Origin: JBBIPA01 sp963820495
GTDB taxonomy: Bacteria; Chloroflexota; Dehalococcoidia; GIF9; UBA5629
Direction: 5' to 3'
DNA: 64,000 bases
Assembly: GCA_963820495.1 (NCBI GenBank)
Contig: CAWGAF010000002.1
Span: forward strand, 248,001 to 312,000
Positions within the stretch are counted from its first letter, which is position 1. Each line of letters starts with the position of its first letter. Position numbers and translations under genes: made by a program. Positions 53,239 to 63,581 of this stretch are shown one piece after another. The notes beneath the pieces were generated by a model, which saw only the letters and a list, made by a program, of their open reading frames with translations, searched no databases and was not told the DNA's origin.

Positions 53239-53412
53239 TCCCTTTTTTATTAGAGGACTTTCTGTTTACTTTGTCACCACTTTATAATATCTATGTTGGC
53301 TTGTTAGGATATTGAGGTGTGTGAAAAAGAAAAGTAGAATATTAACTAGATTAAATTGGCCTGTGTTGTTCCGCAGACGATTTGTTGAGAAATAAACTGA
53401 GGTGGTTTTACC

Positions 53413-54195
53413 ATGAAAGAGCTAAAGCTATTGTCTTGGAATGTAAATGGGATTAGGGCAGTGAATAGAAAAGGATTTACTGGTTGGCTGCAAAAGGAAA
53501 GCCCTGATATCCTTTGCCTCCAGGAGACGAAGGCACAAACCGAACAATTAGATAAAGACTTAACTGAACCAGCTGGATATATTACATACTGGAATTATCC
53601 TGAAGAAACAAAAGGCTACAGCGGTGTGGCAACTTTCACTAAGGAAAAACCGCTCAGTACCGACTATGGTTTTGGCATCAAAGAATTTGACAAAGAGGGA
53701 AGGGTTATCATTACAAGATACCCTGCATTTATTCTGTTCAATATCTATTTTCCTAAAGGTGATACCAATCCGAGTCGCATACATCGATTGAAGTATAAAA
53801 TGGACTTTTACGAGGCTTTTCTAACTTTTGTTGACTCCTTAAAGAATAAAGGTGAAAAACTTATAATTTGTGGCGATTTTAATACGGCCCATAAGGAAAT
53901 AGATTTGGCCAGGCCCAAAGAAAATGAAAAGAATTCAGGGTTTCTCCCTGAAGAAAGAGCCTGGGTGGATAAATTTGTTAGTAATGGTTATGTCGATACG
54001 TTTCGCCAGTTTCATAAAGAGCCAAACCAGTATACCTGGTGGGATATGAAAACGAGAGCTAGGGAGAGGAATATAGGCTGGAGGATTGATTACTTTTTTG
54101 TGACTGAGAGTTTGCTCAAATCAATTTCACAGGCGTTTATATTGCCTGGTGTGATGGGATCAGACCATTGTCCCATCGGTTTGTATCTAAAGTAG
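53413..54195 (+). CDS. xth: Exodeoxyribonuclease III / AP endonuclease
   Basis: 260 aa. Endonuclease-exonuclease-phosphatase fold with NGIRAV, QETKAQ, GDFNTAHKEIDLARPKEN, WRIDYFFVT and GSDHCPIGL, carrying all the usual catalytic residues. It cuts abasic sites in base-excision repair. Confidence 0.95.
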   Translation: MKELKLLSWNVNGIRAVNRKGFTGWLQKESPDILCLQETKAQTEQLDKDLTEPAGYITYWNYPEETKGYSGVATFTKEKPLSTDYGFGIKEFDKEGRVIITRYPAFILFNIYFPKGDTNPSRIHRLKYKMDFYEAFLTFVDSLKNKGEKLIICGDFNTAHKEIDLARPKENEKNSGFLPEERAWVDKFVSNGYVDTFRQFHKEPNQYTWWDMKTRARERNIGWRIDYFFVTESLLKSISQAFILPGVMGSDHCPIGLYLK

Positions 54196-54276
54196 GTTAG
54201 GGTCCTATTTTAGCCGTTAAGTTTGTGTTTTCGGTTACTGGTCTATATTTGTGGTATTGTTAGATAACTTTGTTTA

Positions 54277-55275
54277 TTATTTCGATATAAAGCTGCTATT
54301 CTTAATAGCGTCAACAACTTTGGTTTCTACAGCGTGGTGTGCCAGGTGGACGGCATTCTTGATGGCTCTGGCTTGGCTACGACCGTGAGCTACGATGATG
54401 TTGCCGTTTACTCCTAGAAGGCAGGCTCCGCCGTATTCTTTATAGTCTGTACGTTTAACCATCGATGCTAACTCAACATAGTGAACCAGGGCGGCTCCTT
54501 GAAGTTGCTCGTCTACTTTAAAACTACGCCCTATGCCCAGCACATTCAAGAATACATCTCCGAATCCCTCCAGTGCCTTGAGGACTATATTGCCAGTAAA
54601 TCCATCGGTTACTACTACATCTGCTTTTTTCTTGAGGATATCCTGACCTTCTACGTTGCCTATGAAATTCAGATCGGAATTTTTTAAGATTTTATAACTC
54701 TCTCTTGTCAACGTAGTACCTTTGATTTCCTCTTCGCCATTATTGAGTAAGCCAACCTTGGGAGACTCAATATAGAGAAATTTTTGAGCGAATGTAGTAC
54801 CTAGTTGGCCAAATTGAACCAGGTGACTCGGCCGGCAATCGACATTTGCTCCGACATCGATAAGCAGAACCGGACTTTCTGGATTGATTTGAATTATACC
54901 GCACAACGCCGGGCGCTCAATGCCTTCTATTCTTCCCAGGAAAAAGAATGCTGCTGCTAATACTGCTCCAGTACTACCAGCGGAAACAAAGGCTGAGGCA
55001 GATCCATCTTTTACCAGCTTTGTTCCGATTACAATTGCTGAATTTGGTTTGCTACGTACCGCTTGGACAGGTGATTCGCTGCACTCTATAGTCTGTATTG
55101 CATCTAGGATGGTAACATTTTGCTTTTTGGCGTAGCGCCTGACCAGCATATCGAGTATGGCTTTTTTCCCTACCAGGACAATATCTACGCCATACTCATC
55201 GGCAGCTTCAGCAGCTCCTTTAACTAGTTCGCGAGAAGCATAATCTCCCCCATCTGCATCTACAGCTATAATCAT
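54277..55275 (-). CDS. plsX: Phosphate acyltransferase PlsX
   Basis: 332 aa, making acyl-phosphate from acyl-ACP for phospholipid synthesis. Diagnostic segments: MIIAVDADGGD at the start, SPVQAVRSKPNSAI, GASVDCRPSHLVQFG-like NVDCRPSHLVQFG and ADVVVTDGFTGNIVLKALEG. It is not followed by fabH, unlike in many genomes. Its products would feed PlsY. Confidence 0.95.
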   Translation of the reverse strand: MIIAVDADGGDYASRELVKGAAEAADEYGVDIVLVGKKAILDMLVRRYAKKQNVTILDAIQTIECSESPVQAVRSKPNSAIVIGTKLVKDGSASAFVSAGSTGAVLAAAFFFLGRIEGIERPALCGIIQINPESPVLLIDVGANVDCRPSHLVQFGQLGTTFAQKFLYIESPKVGLLNNGEEEIKGTTLTRESYKILKNSDLNFIGNVEGQDILKKKADVVVTDGFTGNIVLKALEGFGDVFLNVLGIGRSFKVDEQLQGAALVHYVELASMVKRTDYKEYGGACLLGVNGNIIVAHGRSQARAIKNAVHLAHHAVETKVVDAIKNSSFISK

Positions 55276-55533
55276 CAGTTTTTATCTGCTAAGCCTTTCC
55301 TTTTTTGGTGCTCAAGTTTGTGAGCTGATTTTGATTATAACCTATTTAAATATCAAGGGACATTTCGTATTGTTTTCAGCCCTCTATTTTTTTACGGGAA
55401 TAAGCAAATAAGAAATGATAATAACCGCAGAAAATTTTTGTTGCTAATGAGAGGTTGGGTTAATCTTTATATCTTGCTTTAGAGGGCTGTTGCGATAGCT
55501 AAATATCTATCCTTGAAGGTAATCAGTAAAAAT

Positions 55534-56493
55534 TTATACTACATTATATAATTTTTTAATACCTGATTTCAGGTTTATATTTGGTTCATATTGAAGAAGT
55601 CTCTTGGCTTTGGTGATATCTGCGACACGACTAAACACTTCAATTTCACGAGGTCTTTTATTGTCATAATCTACATATACTTGTTTAACAAGATGCTTAT
55701 TATTGAACATCTCTGTTATCATAAGTGCTAGCTCATTTATGGTGGTCGAAACGCCAGTACCGATGTTAATTATCTGACAACTCGGCTCATCTTTTGTTGC
55801 TGCTAGGAGAGTCATATTGATGGCATCATCTATATAGGTGAAGTCTCTAGTTTGCTTTCCATCACCATAGATGTAAATGACCTCATTTTCTAGAGTCCTC
55901 TTCACAAAGCGAGAGATCACAAAACGTTCATCTTGGCGGGGACCATAAATATTAAAATAGCGCAGAATTGTATATTGCATGCCATATTTCTGGTAAAACG
56001 CTTTACAGTATTCTTCCCCTACTAGTTTGGCCACCGCATAAGTAGACTTTGGGGAGAGGGATGCTCCTTCCTTCATAGGCTCCAGTGAATCACCATATAC
56101 TTCAGATGATGAGCCGAAGATGAATCTTTTTACTTTGTTACTCGATGCTGCATTTAGGATGTTTATGGTACCCTCAATTTCTACGTCTAGTACGTCAAAG
56201 GGGGATGACTGGGTCTCTTCTACCCCAACCACTGCGGCAAGATGAAAAACCAGGTCCCTATTCTTTAGAAGTCGACATATATATTTGGTGTCTCTGATGT
56301 CGGAGTTATATATTTGAAGACACTTATGTTCTTTGAAATGTTCCATCTTGCTGGCATACAGGAAGTTGTCGATAACTGCTACCTTAGCTCCCAAAAGAAG
56401 GAGTTTTTCCGTTAAATGTGAGCCGATAAACCCAGCACCACCGGTAATAGCAATATTTAAATCTTTGAAATTTTCAAACGGTCTAAGTCCCAT
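55534..56493 (-). CDS. NAD-dependent nucleotide-sugar epimerase
   Basis: 319 aa, extended SDR. NIAITGGAGFIGSHLTEKLL (Rossmann GGxGFIG), YAVAKLVGEEY (YxxxK), DDAINMTLLAA, and GTGVSTTINELA. It overlaps the dehydrogenase gene if started at TTG/GTG; I use the ATG at 56493 after GGTGA. It is likely a UDP-sugar 4-epimerase or C5 relative in cell-surface polysaccharide synthesis, with the dehydrogenase as partner. Confidence 0.9.
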   Translation of the reverse strand: MGLRPFENFKDLNIAITGGAGFIGSHLTEKLLLLGAKVAVIDNFLYASKMEHFKEHKCLQIYNSDIRDTKYICRLLKNRDLVFHLAAVVGVEETQSSPFDVLDVEIEGTINILNAASSNKVKRFIFGSSSEVYGDSLEPMKEGASLSPKSTYAVAKLVGEEYCKAFYQKYGMQYTILRYFNIYGPRQDERFVISRFVKRTLENEVIYIYGDGKQTRDFTYIDDAINMTLLAATKDEPSCQIINIGTGVSTTINELALMITEMFNNKHLVKQVYVDYDNKRPREIEVFSRVADITKAKRLLQYEPNINLKSGIKKLYNVV

Positions 56494-56500
56494 TAATAAG

Positions 56501-57835
56501 CTATTCACCAAGCCGAATTATATTACCCGCTTTAATATTGACAGTGCATCCACGTGTGTCAAAAATTAACTTTGAATTATTAACAATAAAATTCAGATTG
56601 TAGTAGCTATGGTCAGCAGTTATGACTATGCAATCATGGGAACCTAAAACCTTCTTGTCTAATTTTATTGATTTTAATATTTTGTTCTTAATTTTTATTT
56701 CGGTCACATAAGGGTCATGGTAATTGACTTCGGTACCCTTTTCAGCAAGAAGTTCGATAATTCTCAATGCGGGTGACTCTCTGATATCTTCGACATCTTT
56801 TTTGTAAGTTATCCCAAGCAGTAGTACCTTAACACCTTTGGTGCTTTTATTCTTTGTATTTAGAGCCTCAATGACTCTTGTTACTATATGCTCTGGCATT
56901 GTCTCATTTATCTCGGCAGCAAGTTCAATAAATCTTGTATGGAAATTGTATTCCCTTGCCTTGGCCGCAAGATAATAAGGATCCAGTGGGATGCAATGAC
57001 CACCTACGCCGGGACCAGGGTAGAATGGCATATAACCAAACGGTTTGGATGATGCGGCTTTGATAACTTCCCAGACACTTATATTCATTTTTTCACAGAG
57101 TTTTGCTAGTTCATTTACCATTGCTATGTTAACACCACGGAATACATTTTCGAACACCTTGTCCATCTCAGCAACTTCCGGTGTTGACACTTCAACTACT
57201 TTATCAGAAATATGGCCATAGAGTAATGTGGCGAGCTTTGTAGAATTAGGTTCCATACCGCCCACCACTTTAGGGGTGGTCCTCATTGTGAATTTCTTGT
57301 TACCTGGGTCAATGCGCTCTGGTGAGAAGGCTAGGAAATAGTCAACCCCAACTTTAAGCCCTGTGGACTCCAGTATTGGTAATACGACTTCCCTTGTAGT
57401 TCTCGGATAAGTCGTGCTCTCAAGGATTACTAGGTGCCCAGCACGGAGATATCTGGCTACATGATTAGTTGCTTCAATAATGTAGGTTAAATCAGTGTCC
57501 TTGGTCTTTGTCAGTGGTGTTGGAACACAAATAATGGTTATGTCCGCCATCTGGAGTGTTATCGCTTCCGAGGTTGCCTTAAAAACCCCATCTGTGGCTA
57601 GTTTTTTTAGTCGTTCAGGTTGTATGTCCAGTAAGTAAGATATTCCCCGGTTGATCTTGTAGACTTTCTTCCGGTCTGAATCAATACCTAATACCTTAAA
57701 TCCTGCTTCTGCAAAGGCTAACGCAAGTGGCAATCCTACATATCCTAGGCCAACTACACTAAGCGTGGCTGATTTTTTCTGGATTCTATTCTCCAAATCT
57801 TTTAGGTTTGGGGCAATCACAGAATCTTTAGACAC
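56501..57835 (-). CDS. UDP-N-acetyl-sugar 6-dehydrogenase
   Basis: 444 aa. Rossmann SVVGLGYVGLPLALAFAEAG, and the nucleophile Cys in GPGVGGHCIPLDPYYLAAKARE. It oxidises UDP-sugar C6 to the uronate, most likely a UDP-ManNAc or UDP-GlcNAc type given the HCIPxDP signature. It precedes the epimerase. Confidence 0.92.
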   Translation of the reverse strand: MSKDSVIAPNLKDLENRIQKKSATLSVVGLGYVGLPLALAFAEAGFKVLGIDSDRKKVYKINRGISYLLDIQPERLKKLATDGVFKATSEAITLQMADITIICVPTPLTKTKDTDLTYIIEATNHVARYLRAGHLVILESTTYPRTTREVVLPILESTGLKVGVDYFLAFSPERIDPGNKKFTMRTTPKVVGGMEPNSTKLATLLYGHISDKVVEVSTPEVAEMDKVFENVFRGVNIAMVNELAKLCEKMNISVWEVIKAASSKPFGYMPFYPGPGVGGHCIPLDPYYLAAKAREYNFHTRFIELAAEINETMPEHIVTRVIEALNTKNKSTKGVKVLLLGITYKKDVEDIRESPALRIIELLAEKGTEVNYHDPYVTEIKIKNKILKSIKLDKKVLGSHDCIVITADHSYYNLNFIVNNSKLIFDTRGCTVNIKAGNIIRLGE

Positions 57836-58069
57836 CTCTTCGCACCTTATTGAATATATTTTTAATCATTCTAAAGTATAAATTGGAATAGTTTAACCGT
57901 GTAAAGTATCTATGTCAAAAAAATTGGTGTTATAACAATATTATTTGAGTCGTGGTACGAGTATATCTCCCTGAAAAATAAGTAAACATCACCCCTGTGC
58001 ACTAACCCGAACTGTATTATAGGTTGTCTTATTGGCTGCAGAGCGAAGTTTGGTTGCCTGAAAGCATAA

Positions 58070-59584
58070 TCAGATTGTTGCTTTGGATGGTAACTTAATA
58101 TAAGTCTCCACGACTTTGCGGAAGTGGAATCCATAGATGGCAAGGGTTACTGACATTTCAAATGACCGCGGATGTTTCAGCAATGTCCAGCCTAGGAGCC
58201 GCCAGTAATACCTTCTTCCCTTTTCTTTTAAGCCCAGAAACCACATTGTTTGGATAAATGCACTTATATGCTCCAGTCGGGGTTTGAATACCTTTCCAGC
58301 CCGAGGCTTATATTCGCTGAGGAAATTTTTCACCCGCTCGTGGTACCTTTTGGGGGAATAAATGGTATTGAGGATATTCTTGTAGCCATTTAGCAGAGTC
58401 GCATGATTCATTTTGGGGATGAAGTTCATGGAGCAGTCGGTATTATTGCCAGAGAAGTCTTTTACTAATCGGTTCTCTTTCTTTAGACGCTGGTAGAGTC
58501 TGGTGCCTGGTGGCGCATTAAGCAGCCCGACCATTGCTGTTACAATTCCGCTTTTCTGAATGAAGTTAATCTGATTTTCAAAGATAGAAATGGGGTCGTT
58601 GTCAAAGCCAACAATAAATCCTCCGTGCACCTGTAAGCCAGCATTCTGAAGTTTCTTGACAGCAGCTACCATGTCGCGGTTTTTGTTTTGAGACTTGCCG
58701 CATTCAGCAAGGCTTTCTTCATTTGTGGTTTCTATGCCGATGAAGGCTGTATCAAACCCTGCCTTGACCATTAATTGCATTAACTCATCGTCATCAGCGA
58801 GGTTAATGGATGCCTCGGTGAGAAGTGAAAAGGGGTATTTTTTCTCTTCCATCCAGTTTATTATAGTTGGCAATATTTCCGCCTTTAGTTTCCTTTTGTT
58901 TCCAATGAAGTTGTCGTCAACAACGAATATGCTGCCTCTCCAGCCCTGATTGTATAATGCTTCCAGCTCTCTCAGTATGTTCTCATTGTCTTTAGTTCGC
59001 GGTCTGTGGCCATTGAGCACTACAATATCGCAAAACTCGCAGTCAAAAGGACAGCCTCTTGAATACTGGATGTTCATCGAAGAATACTTTTTAATATCGG
59101 CAAGTTCCCAGGCAGGAATAGGGGTTGCATTTATATCTGGCCACTCATTAGTCTTATAGACACGTTTGGCACATCCATTCTTCAAATCCTGCAAAAACAG
59201 TGGCAATGTAACCTCAGCCTCATTAAGCACGAGGTGGTCTATGTTATTGAACTCTTCCTGTTCCATGGTGAAAAGTGGACCGCCGGCAACAATCTTGGTA
59301 TCCAAACGTTTGCACCTCTTGATAACACTTCTCGCAGAGTCTTTTTGAACTGACATGGCGCTGATGAAAACATAATCAGCCCATTTGAGGTGTTTATCCG
59401 TCAGGCTGGTTATGTTCATGTCAACCAGCTTCTTCTCCCATTCCTGAGGAAGCATGGCTGCTACTGTTAACAGCCCGAGTGGCGGGAAAGCTGCTTTTTT
59501 GGAGATGAATTTTAAAGCATGCTTGAAACTCCAGAATGTATCTGGATATTGTGGATAGACTAGAAGTATTTTCAAATTATACAC
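58070..59584 (-). CDS. B12-binding radical SAM protein
   Basis: 504 aa. N-terminal B12-binding domain (about 1-140), then a radical SAM domain with CPFDCEFCD (CxxxCxxC) at about 185-193. The C-terminal part resembles the DUF4070 region of hopanoid-related methylases (HpnR), as I recall; the N-terminal LLVYPQYPDTFW also fits BchE-like proteins. It may methylate or rearrange a lipid or other hydrophobic compound. No gene for the substrate is near. Confidence 0.87.
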   Translation of the reverse strand: MYNLKILLVYPQYPDTFWSFKHALKFISKKAAFPPLGLLTVAAMLPQEWEKKLVDMNITSLTDKHLKWADYVFISAMSVQKDSARSVIKRCKRLDTKIVAGGPLFTMEQEEFNNIDHLVLNEAEVTLPLFLQDLKNGCAKRVYKTNEWPDINATPIPAWELADIKKYSSMNIQYSRGCPFDCEFCDIVVLNGHRPRTKDNENILRELEALYNQGWRGSIFVVDDNFIGNKRKLKAEILPTIINWMEEKKYPFSLLTEASINLADDDELMQLMVKAGFDTAFIGIETTNEESLAECGKSQNKNRDMVAAVKKLQNAGLQVHGGFIVGFDNDPISIFENQINFIQKSGIVTAMVGLLNAPPGTRLYQRLKKENRLVKDFSGNNTDCSMNFIPKMNHATLLNGYKNILNTIYSPKRYHERVKNFLSEYKPRAGKVFKPRLEHISAFIQTMWFLGLKEKGRRYYWRLLGWTLLKHPRSFEMSVTLAIYGFHFRKVVETYIKLPSKATI

Positions 59585-59869
59585 CTTACCTAAAATTTAA
59601 TATCTAGTTAGAATACAGGTATACTACTTAAAAGTCAACGGACATATCGTATTGCGAGGTTTATGCACTAATGGATTTAAGCGGTGAAAAATCTCTGTAA
59701 ATTCCTTTGCCCCTTTCATTTTACAGGATAGAGAGGTTAGGCAGGACTGAAACAAAGCTCTGCAGAAGCTTAGTACTTGTTTTAATTTGGGTTTCCCTCT
59801 TTTATAGCTATCTATGATATTATCTGTTAAACAAAAGAAGTCAGATATATTTGATAAGGGAGGAAAGCA

Positions 59870-60610
59870 ATGAAGCGTTACACTTCGTTTATTATTCTAG
59901 CTATTATCTTTTTAGCAGTCTCCGGGCTGTTATACTTTTTACATTTTATCGTTTTTCATGATCCACATCATATTTTTTTGTATCTGCTGGGAGATCTTGC
60001 TTTTCTTCCTATAGAGGTATTCTTAGTGGTGATTGTTATTGAACGTATCCTAGCCCGACGAGAGAAGCAAGCTATGTTACAAAAGCTCAACATGGTTATC
60101 GGAACTTTTTTCAGCGAAGTGGGCAATCAATTATTACACAATCTTCTCGGTTGTTTTGAAGGCAATCAGGAAATTCGCCAGAGACTTGCTGTGAACCAGA
60201 ATTGGACTCATGCTGATTTTAAGAAAGCCATGGCATACGCAAATGTGATTAAAGACCAACCCCGCTGTGCTAACGAAGATCTGGAAGGATTGAGAGTATT
60301 TCTGGTCCAGAAACGCACGTTTTTGTTGGGGTTGTTGGAAAACCCCAACCTGCTGGAGCACGAGCGTTTTACCGATTTACTCTGGGCAACTTTCCATCTT
60401 ACTGAGGAACTGGAGGCGAGGCAATCATTCAAAGACCTTCCTGGTACTGACTTAGCACATCTCGCTGGAGATATCCAGCGAGTGTATCATCATCTGGCGG
60501 CTGAATGGGTATGCTATGTGGAGCACTTGAAATCGAGTTATCCGTTTCTGTTCTCATTAATAGTTCGGATGCAGCCATTCAAAGAAACTCCTTCACCGGT
60601 AGTTAGATAG
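59870..60610 (+). CDS. Two-helix membrane protein with cytosolic domain, function unknown
   Basis: 246 aa. Two membrane segments (about 6-27 and 37-58) with a long helical cytosolic domain, rich in paired charged and aromatic residues. No motif recognised. Preceded by GGGAGGAAAG. Confidence 0.55.
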   Translation: MKRYTSFIILAIIFLAVSGLLYFLHFIVFHDPHHIFLYLLGDLAFLPIEVFLVVIVIERILARREKQAMLQKLNMVIGTFFSEVGNQLLHNLLGCFEGNQEIRQRLAVNQNWTHADFKKAMAYANVIKDQPRCANEDLEGLRVFLVQKRTFLLGLLENPNLLEHERFTDLLWATFHLTEELEARQSFKDLPGTDLAHLAGDIQRVYHHLAAEWVCYVEHLKSSYPFLFSLIVRMQPFKETPSPVVR

Positions 60611-60837
60611 GGTTTGCTGGTTCTACTGTAAATAGGGTCTTAATTTGGCATAAGTCCGTCAGTTTGATAACACTGCTAGCAACCTAAAGTGATGATAGGA
60701 CAGAAAATGTAGCAAGTAAAAAATTAAATCAAAAATACTTTCAGTTCCATTTTGGCCAATTGGTTCATGTTTTTTTTGGGGGGGAATTAGTTTTCAAATA
60801 AGACTTAATTCTAAACTTCTATTCTATTAATCTATAA

Positions 60838-61566
60838 TTATTCAGGATATTGTAGGAGTCTCTCGATTTCTTGAGTTGAGAGCTCTCGTACCTCACCCTC
60901 TTTTAACTTTCCCAACCTTAGTCCACCAATTCTAGTCCTCCGCAGGGCGAGTACTTTGTGTCCGAGCTTAGCCAGCATACGATGTATTTGTCGCTTCCTG
61001 CCCTCATGTATGGTTAGGCTATAGTTAAAAGGGGGATATGCCCCAGTCTCTTTTAGCACGGCAGGGTATGTGATTCCATCGTCAAGCTGAATACCTCTTT
61101 CAATATTTAGTTCTTCATCTGGGCTGAGCTTAGACTTGATGCGAATTAGGTACTCTTTCTCATGCTCGAATTTGGGGTGAGTAAGCTGATAGGTGAGTTT
61201 GCCATCGTTAGTCAGCAGCAATAACCCCGTGGTGTCCTTGTCCAGACGCCCGACCGGGTACAGCATAATATTACGATATTTTCGGGGAAGAATATCCATA
61301 ACTGTTTTGCGGCCCCTGTCGTCTTTAGTGGTTGATAAAACGCCAGCGGGTTTGTTAAGCAGCAAAACAATTGGTGGTTTTAGTTTGGGCTTGACAGGCT
61401 TGTCATCTATCAGTATAATATCGCTCCTAAGATTTATGGGGTATGAAAAATCTTCAATTATTGCACCGTTAACTCGAATTTTGCCCTGGTGGATAGCATA
61501 AGCTAACTGACGTCTGGATCCTAACCCAGCTGCCATTAATGACTTAAGCAATGTCCCCTCTGACAT
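60838..61566 (-). CDS. RluB/RsuA-type rRNA pseudouridine synthase
   Basis: 242 aa. An S4 RNA-binding domain (TLLKSLMAAGLGSRRQLAYAI...GKIRVNG) precedes the catalytic core with the Asp in YPVGRLDKDTTGLLLLTND (GRLDxxTxGLLLLTND). The KEYLIRI and GRKRQIHRM motifs are also present. It modifies uridine in rRNA. Confidence 0.94.
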   Translation of the reverse strand: MSEGTLLKSLMAAGLGSRRQLAYAIHQGKIRVNGAIIEDFSYPINLRSDIILIDDKPVKPKLKPPIVLLLNKPAGVLSTTKDDRGRKTVMDILPRKYRNIMLYPVGRLDKDTTGLLLLTNDGKLTYQLTHPKFEHEKEYLIRIKSKLSPDEELNIERGIQLDDGITYPAVLKETGAYPPFNYSLTIHEGRKRQIHRMLAKLGHKVLALRRTRIGGLRLGKLKEGEVRELSTQEIERLLQYPE

Positions 61567-61748
61567 ATATGACTTTTACCAACCTAACCATGAAAATCTA
61601 ATTGTAGGCGATAAAATTGCATAACGTTTTTCTTCATAATTTCTTCACAATGCTATTTTACAATCTTAAATATCATTATACTGTGTTTTTAAATTTCTTA
61701 TTTTGTTGATTGGCTCGATGGCTGGTCAGCGATGGACATAAAGTTAGA

Positions 61749-61792
61749 ATGCGACTTTTATCGCATACAAGAGAAATACCCTGGCATATAAT
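61749..61792 (+). promoter_or_regulatory. CRP-type operator with -10 box at class II distance
   Basis: ATGCGA-CTTTTA-TCGCAT (61749-61766) shares the TGCGA-N6-TCGCA pattern of 50772-50789. TATAAT at 61787-61792 predicts a start at 61799, again placing the centre at -41.5. Controls the NifU-like gene at 61832. Confidence 0.75.
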
Positions 61793-61831
61793 GATCTAGA
61801 TATTTAGGTCCTGGCAAAAAGGAGTGTTAAC

Positions 61832-62050
61832 ATGCGTGATAAAATTGAGGAAGTCTTAAAACAGATAAGACCTTCTTTACAGGCTGATGGAGGTGATGTA
61901 GAGTTGGTTGATGTAAATCAGGGTACAGTTAAGGTGAGACTGAAGGGTGCTTGTGGGAGCTGTCCTATGGCTACTATGACTTTAAAGAACGGAGTAGAGC
62001 GGTTACTTAAGGAAAAATTGCCTGAGGTTAAGGAAGTGGTGGCTGTTTAG
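61832..62050 (+). CDS. NifU C-terminal-like Fe-S scaffold protein
   Basis: 72 aa, Nfu-type. LQADGGDVELVDVNQGTVKVRLKGACGSCPMATMTLKNGVERLLKEKLPEV with the cluster-binding CGSCP (CxxC). It carries and delivers [4Fe-4S] clusters. AAAAAGGAGTG precedes the ATG. CRP-type operator upstream; the sigma factor gene follows. Confidence 0.93.
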   Translation: MRDKIEEVLKQIRPSLQADGGDVELVDVNQGTVKVRLKGACGSCPMATMTLKNGVERLLKEKLPEVKEVVAV

Positions 62051-62134
62051 TGTACATGCTGACTTTGGACTAGCTTTTCCAGTGAGCATCTAGCGAGTTG
62101 CTTAGTCGTTGATAATTATTATAAGAGGTTAGAT

Positions 62135-63562
62135 ATGGTTCTAGGAAATACAAAAAATCTTGAACACATGCCTTTAAAGGCAAATAAGACGCATCTGGGA
62201 GAAGAGAATCTCCTCTTGGAAGACATTGGCCAAGAGGAGGTCCTTCCAGACGTAGATAACGTTGTTTTGGTTGCCGAGCCTGACTTGGATGGGGATTCTG
62301 TAAGTTTATATCTTTCTGAATGCAAACAGACTCCCCTGCTTACTGCTGGAGAGGAGAAACTGTTAGGCAGCCAGGTAGAGTCTGGCAAATATCTTGCCAA
62401 GCTCGAACAGGAATGGATTGATAGGCATGGAAGCCAGCCTACTGCGATGGATGTATTGTGGCAACTACTTAGCCGCTTTTGCCAGGCGCAGTTATTATTT
62501 GAAGGGCTCTGCCAGTACCTGAAGCTCTCACTTGATAGTGGGATTGCTGTGCTGGTTACACATCCACAATTACGCTCTGCAATTGATGGCCAGATAGATC
62601 CGAAGTTGTGTAGTGATTTGGCTCAGAAAACTGGATTGAGTGAAGAAGAGGTTGCCGCTGGTCTTATTGAGTTATCTCTGAACAGCCGTTTGATACCATG
62701 GCATGTACTTAACGAGGTTTGGCAGGGTGGTTCTATGCCTGAACTTGAGAAGAAAATGAAGACTTTGAATTTTCGCCAGGGTATTAAAAAATACAGCTCC
62801 GAAGTCAGGCTACATTTTGAACAGTTAAAAGAAATAGCTGGTAAAGCTGCTGATCATCTGGTTCAGGCTAATTTGCGTCTGGTAGTTAGTGTTGCCCGGA
62901 AATATACGGCCAGAGGTATGTCGTTGCAGGATCTTATTCAAGAAGGCAACATTGGCCTGATGCGGGCGGTGGGTAAGTTTGACCATAGAAGGGGCTATAA
63001 GTTTAGCACCTATGCTACATGGTGGATTCGTCAAGCGATCACCCGTGCTATAGCTGAACAATCTCGAACCGTTCGTCTCCCAGTCCATATGGTGGAGGCA
63101 ACCAGAGCTTTATCCAGGGCTCGGCAGAAATTGTGGCGTGAGTATGGTCGTGAGCCAACTAGAGCGGAGTTAATTTCTGAGATGCACGTTTCGCCCGGCA
63201 AATTAGACATGCTACTTAAGGTCATGCAAGGTGACATGATTTCATTGGAAACACCAATTGGTGAAGAAGGCAGCATACTTGGCGATTTTATCGAAGATAA
63301 GGCCAGTCCTAAGCCTGAAGAGCAGGCTGTTGGTAAACTTCTAGGTGAGCAGTTAAAGAAAGCGATGGAGTCATTATCGGCTAGAGAACGCCGTGTCATC
63401 GAGACTAGATTTGGATTAGGTAATGAACGTAGCAAAACCCTAGAAGATGTGGGGTTGGAGTTTGGTCTCACTAAGGAGAGGATTCGCCAGATTGAGAAGG
63501 AAGCGTTGGCTAAGCTACGCCATCGGAGTCGTAGCCGCGGTTTGGCAGATTACCTTGCTTGA
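62135..63562 (+). CDS. rpoD: Principal-type RNA polymerase sigma factor (sigma-70 family)
   Basis: 475 aa. Region 1.2 (about 50-80), region 2 with LRLVVSVARKYTARGMSLQDLIQEGNIGLMRAVGKFDHRRGYKFSTYATWWIRQAITRAI, region 3, and region 4 with RERRVIETRFGLGNERSKTLEDVGLEFGLTKERIRQIEKEALAKLRH. The length and full region set suggest the housekeeping factor; another principal-type gene elsewhere is not excluded. Extended -10 and TATAAT-type promoters in the window fit such a factor. Confidence 0.92.
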   Translation: MVLGNTKNLEHMPLKANKTHLGEENLLLEDIGQEEVLPDVDNVVLVAEPDLDGDSVSLYLSECKQTPLLTAGEEKLLGSQVESGKYLAKLEQEWIDRHGSQPTAMDVLWQLLSRFCQAQLLFEGLCQYLKLSLDSGIAVLVTHPQLRSAIDGQIDPKLCSDLAQKTGLSEEEVAAGLIELSLNSRLIPWHVLNEVWQGGSMPELEKKMKTLNFRQGIKKYSSEVRLHFEQLKEIAGKAADHLVQANLRLVVSVARKYTARGMSLQDLIQEGNIGLMRAVGKFDHRRGYKFSTYATWWIRQAITRAIAEQSRTVRLPVHMVEATRALSRARQKLWREYGREPTRAELISEMHVSPGKLDMLLKVMQGDMISLETPIGEEGSILGDFIEDKASPKPEEQAVGKLLGEQLKKAMESLSARERRVIETRFGLGNERSKTLEDVGLEFGLTKERIRQIEKEALAKLRHRSRSRGLADYLA

Positions 63563-63581
63563 TTTTTGTTTATTCTCTCTT

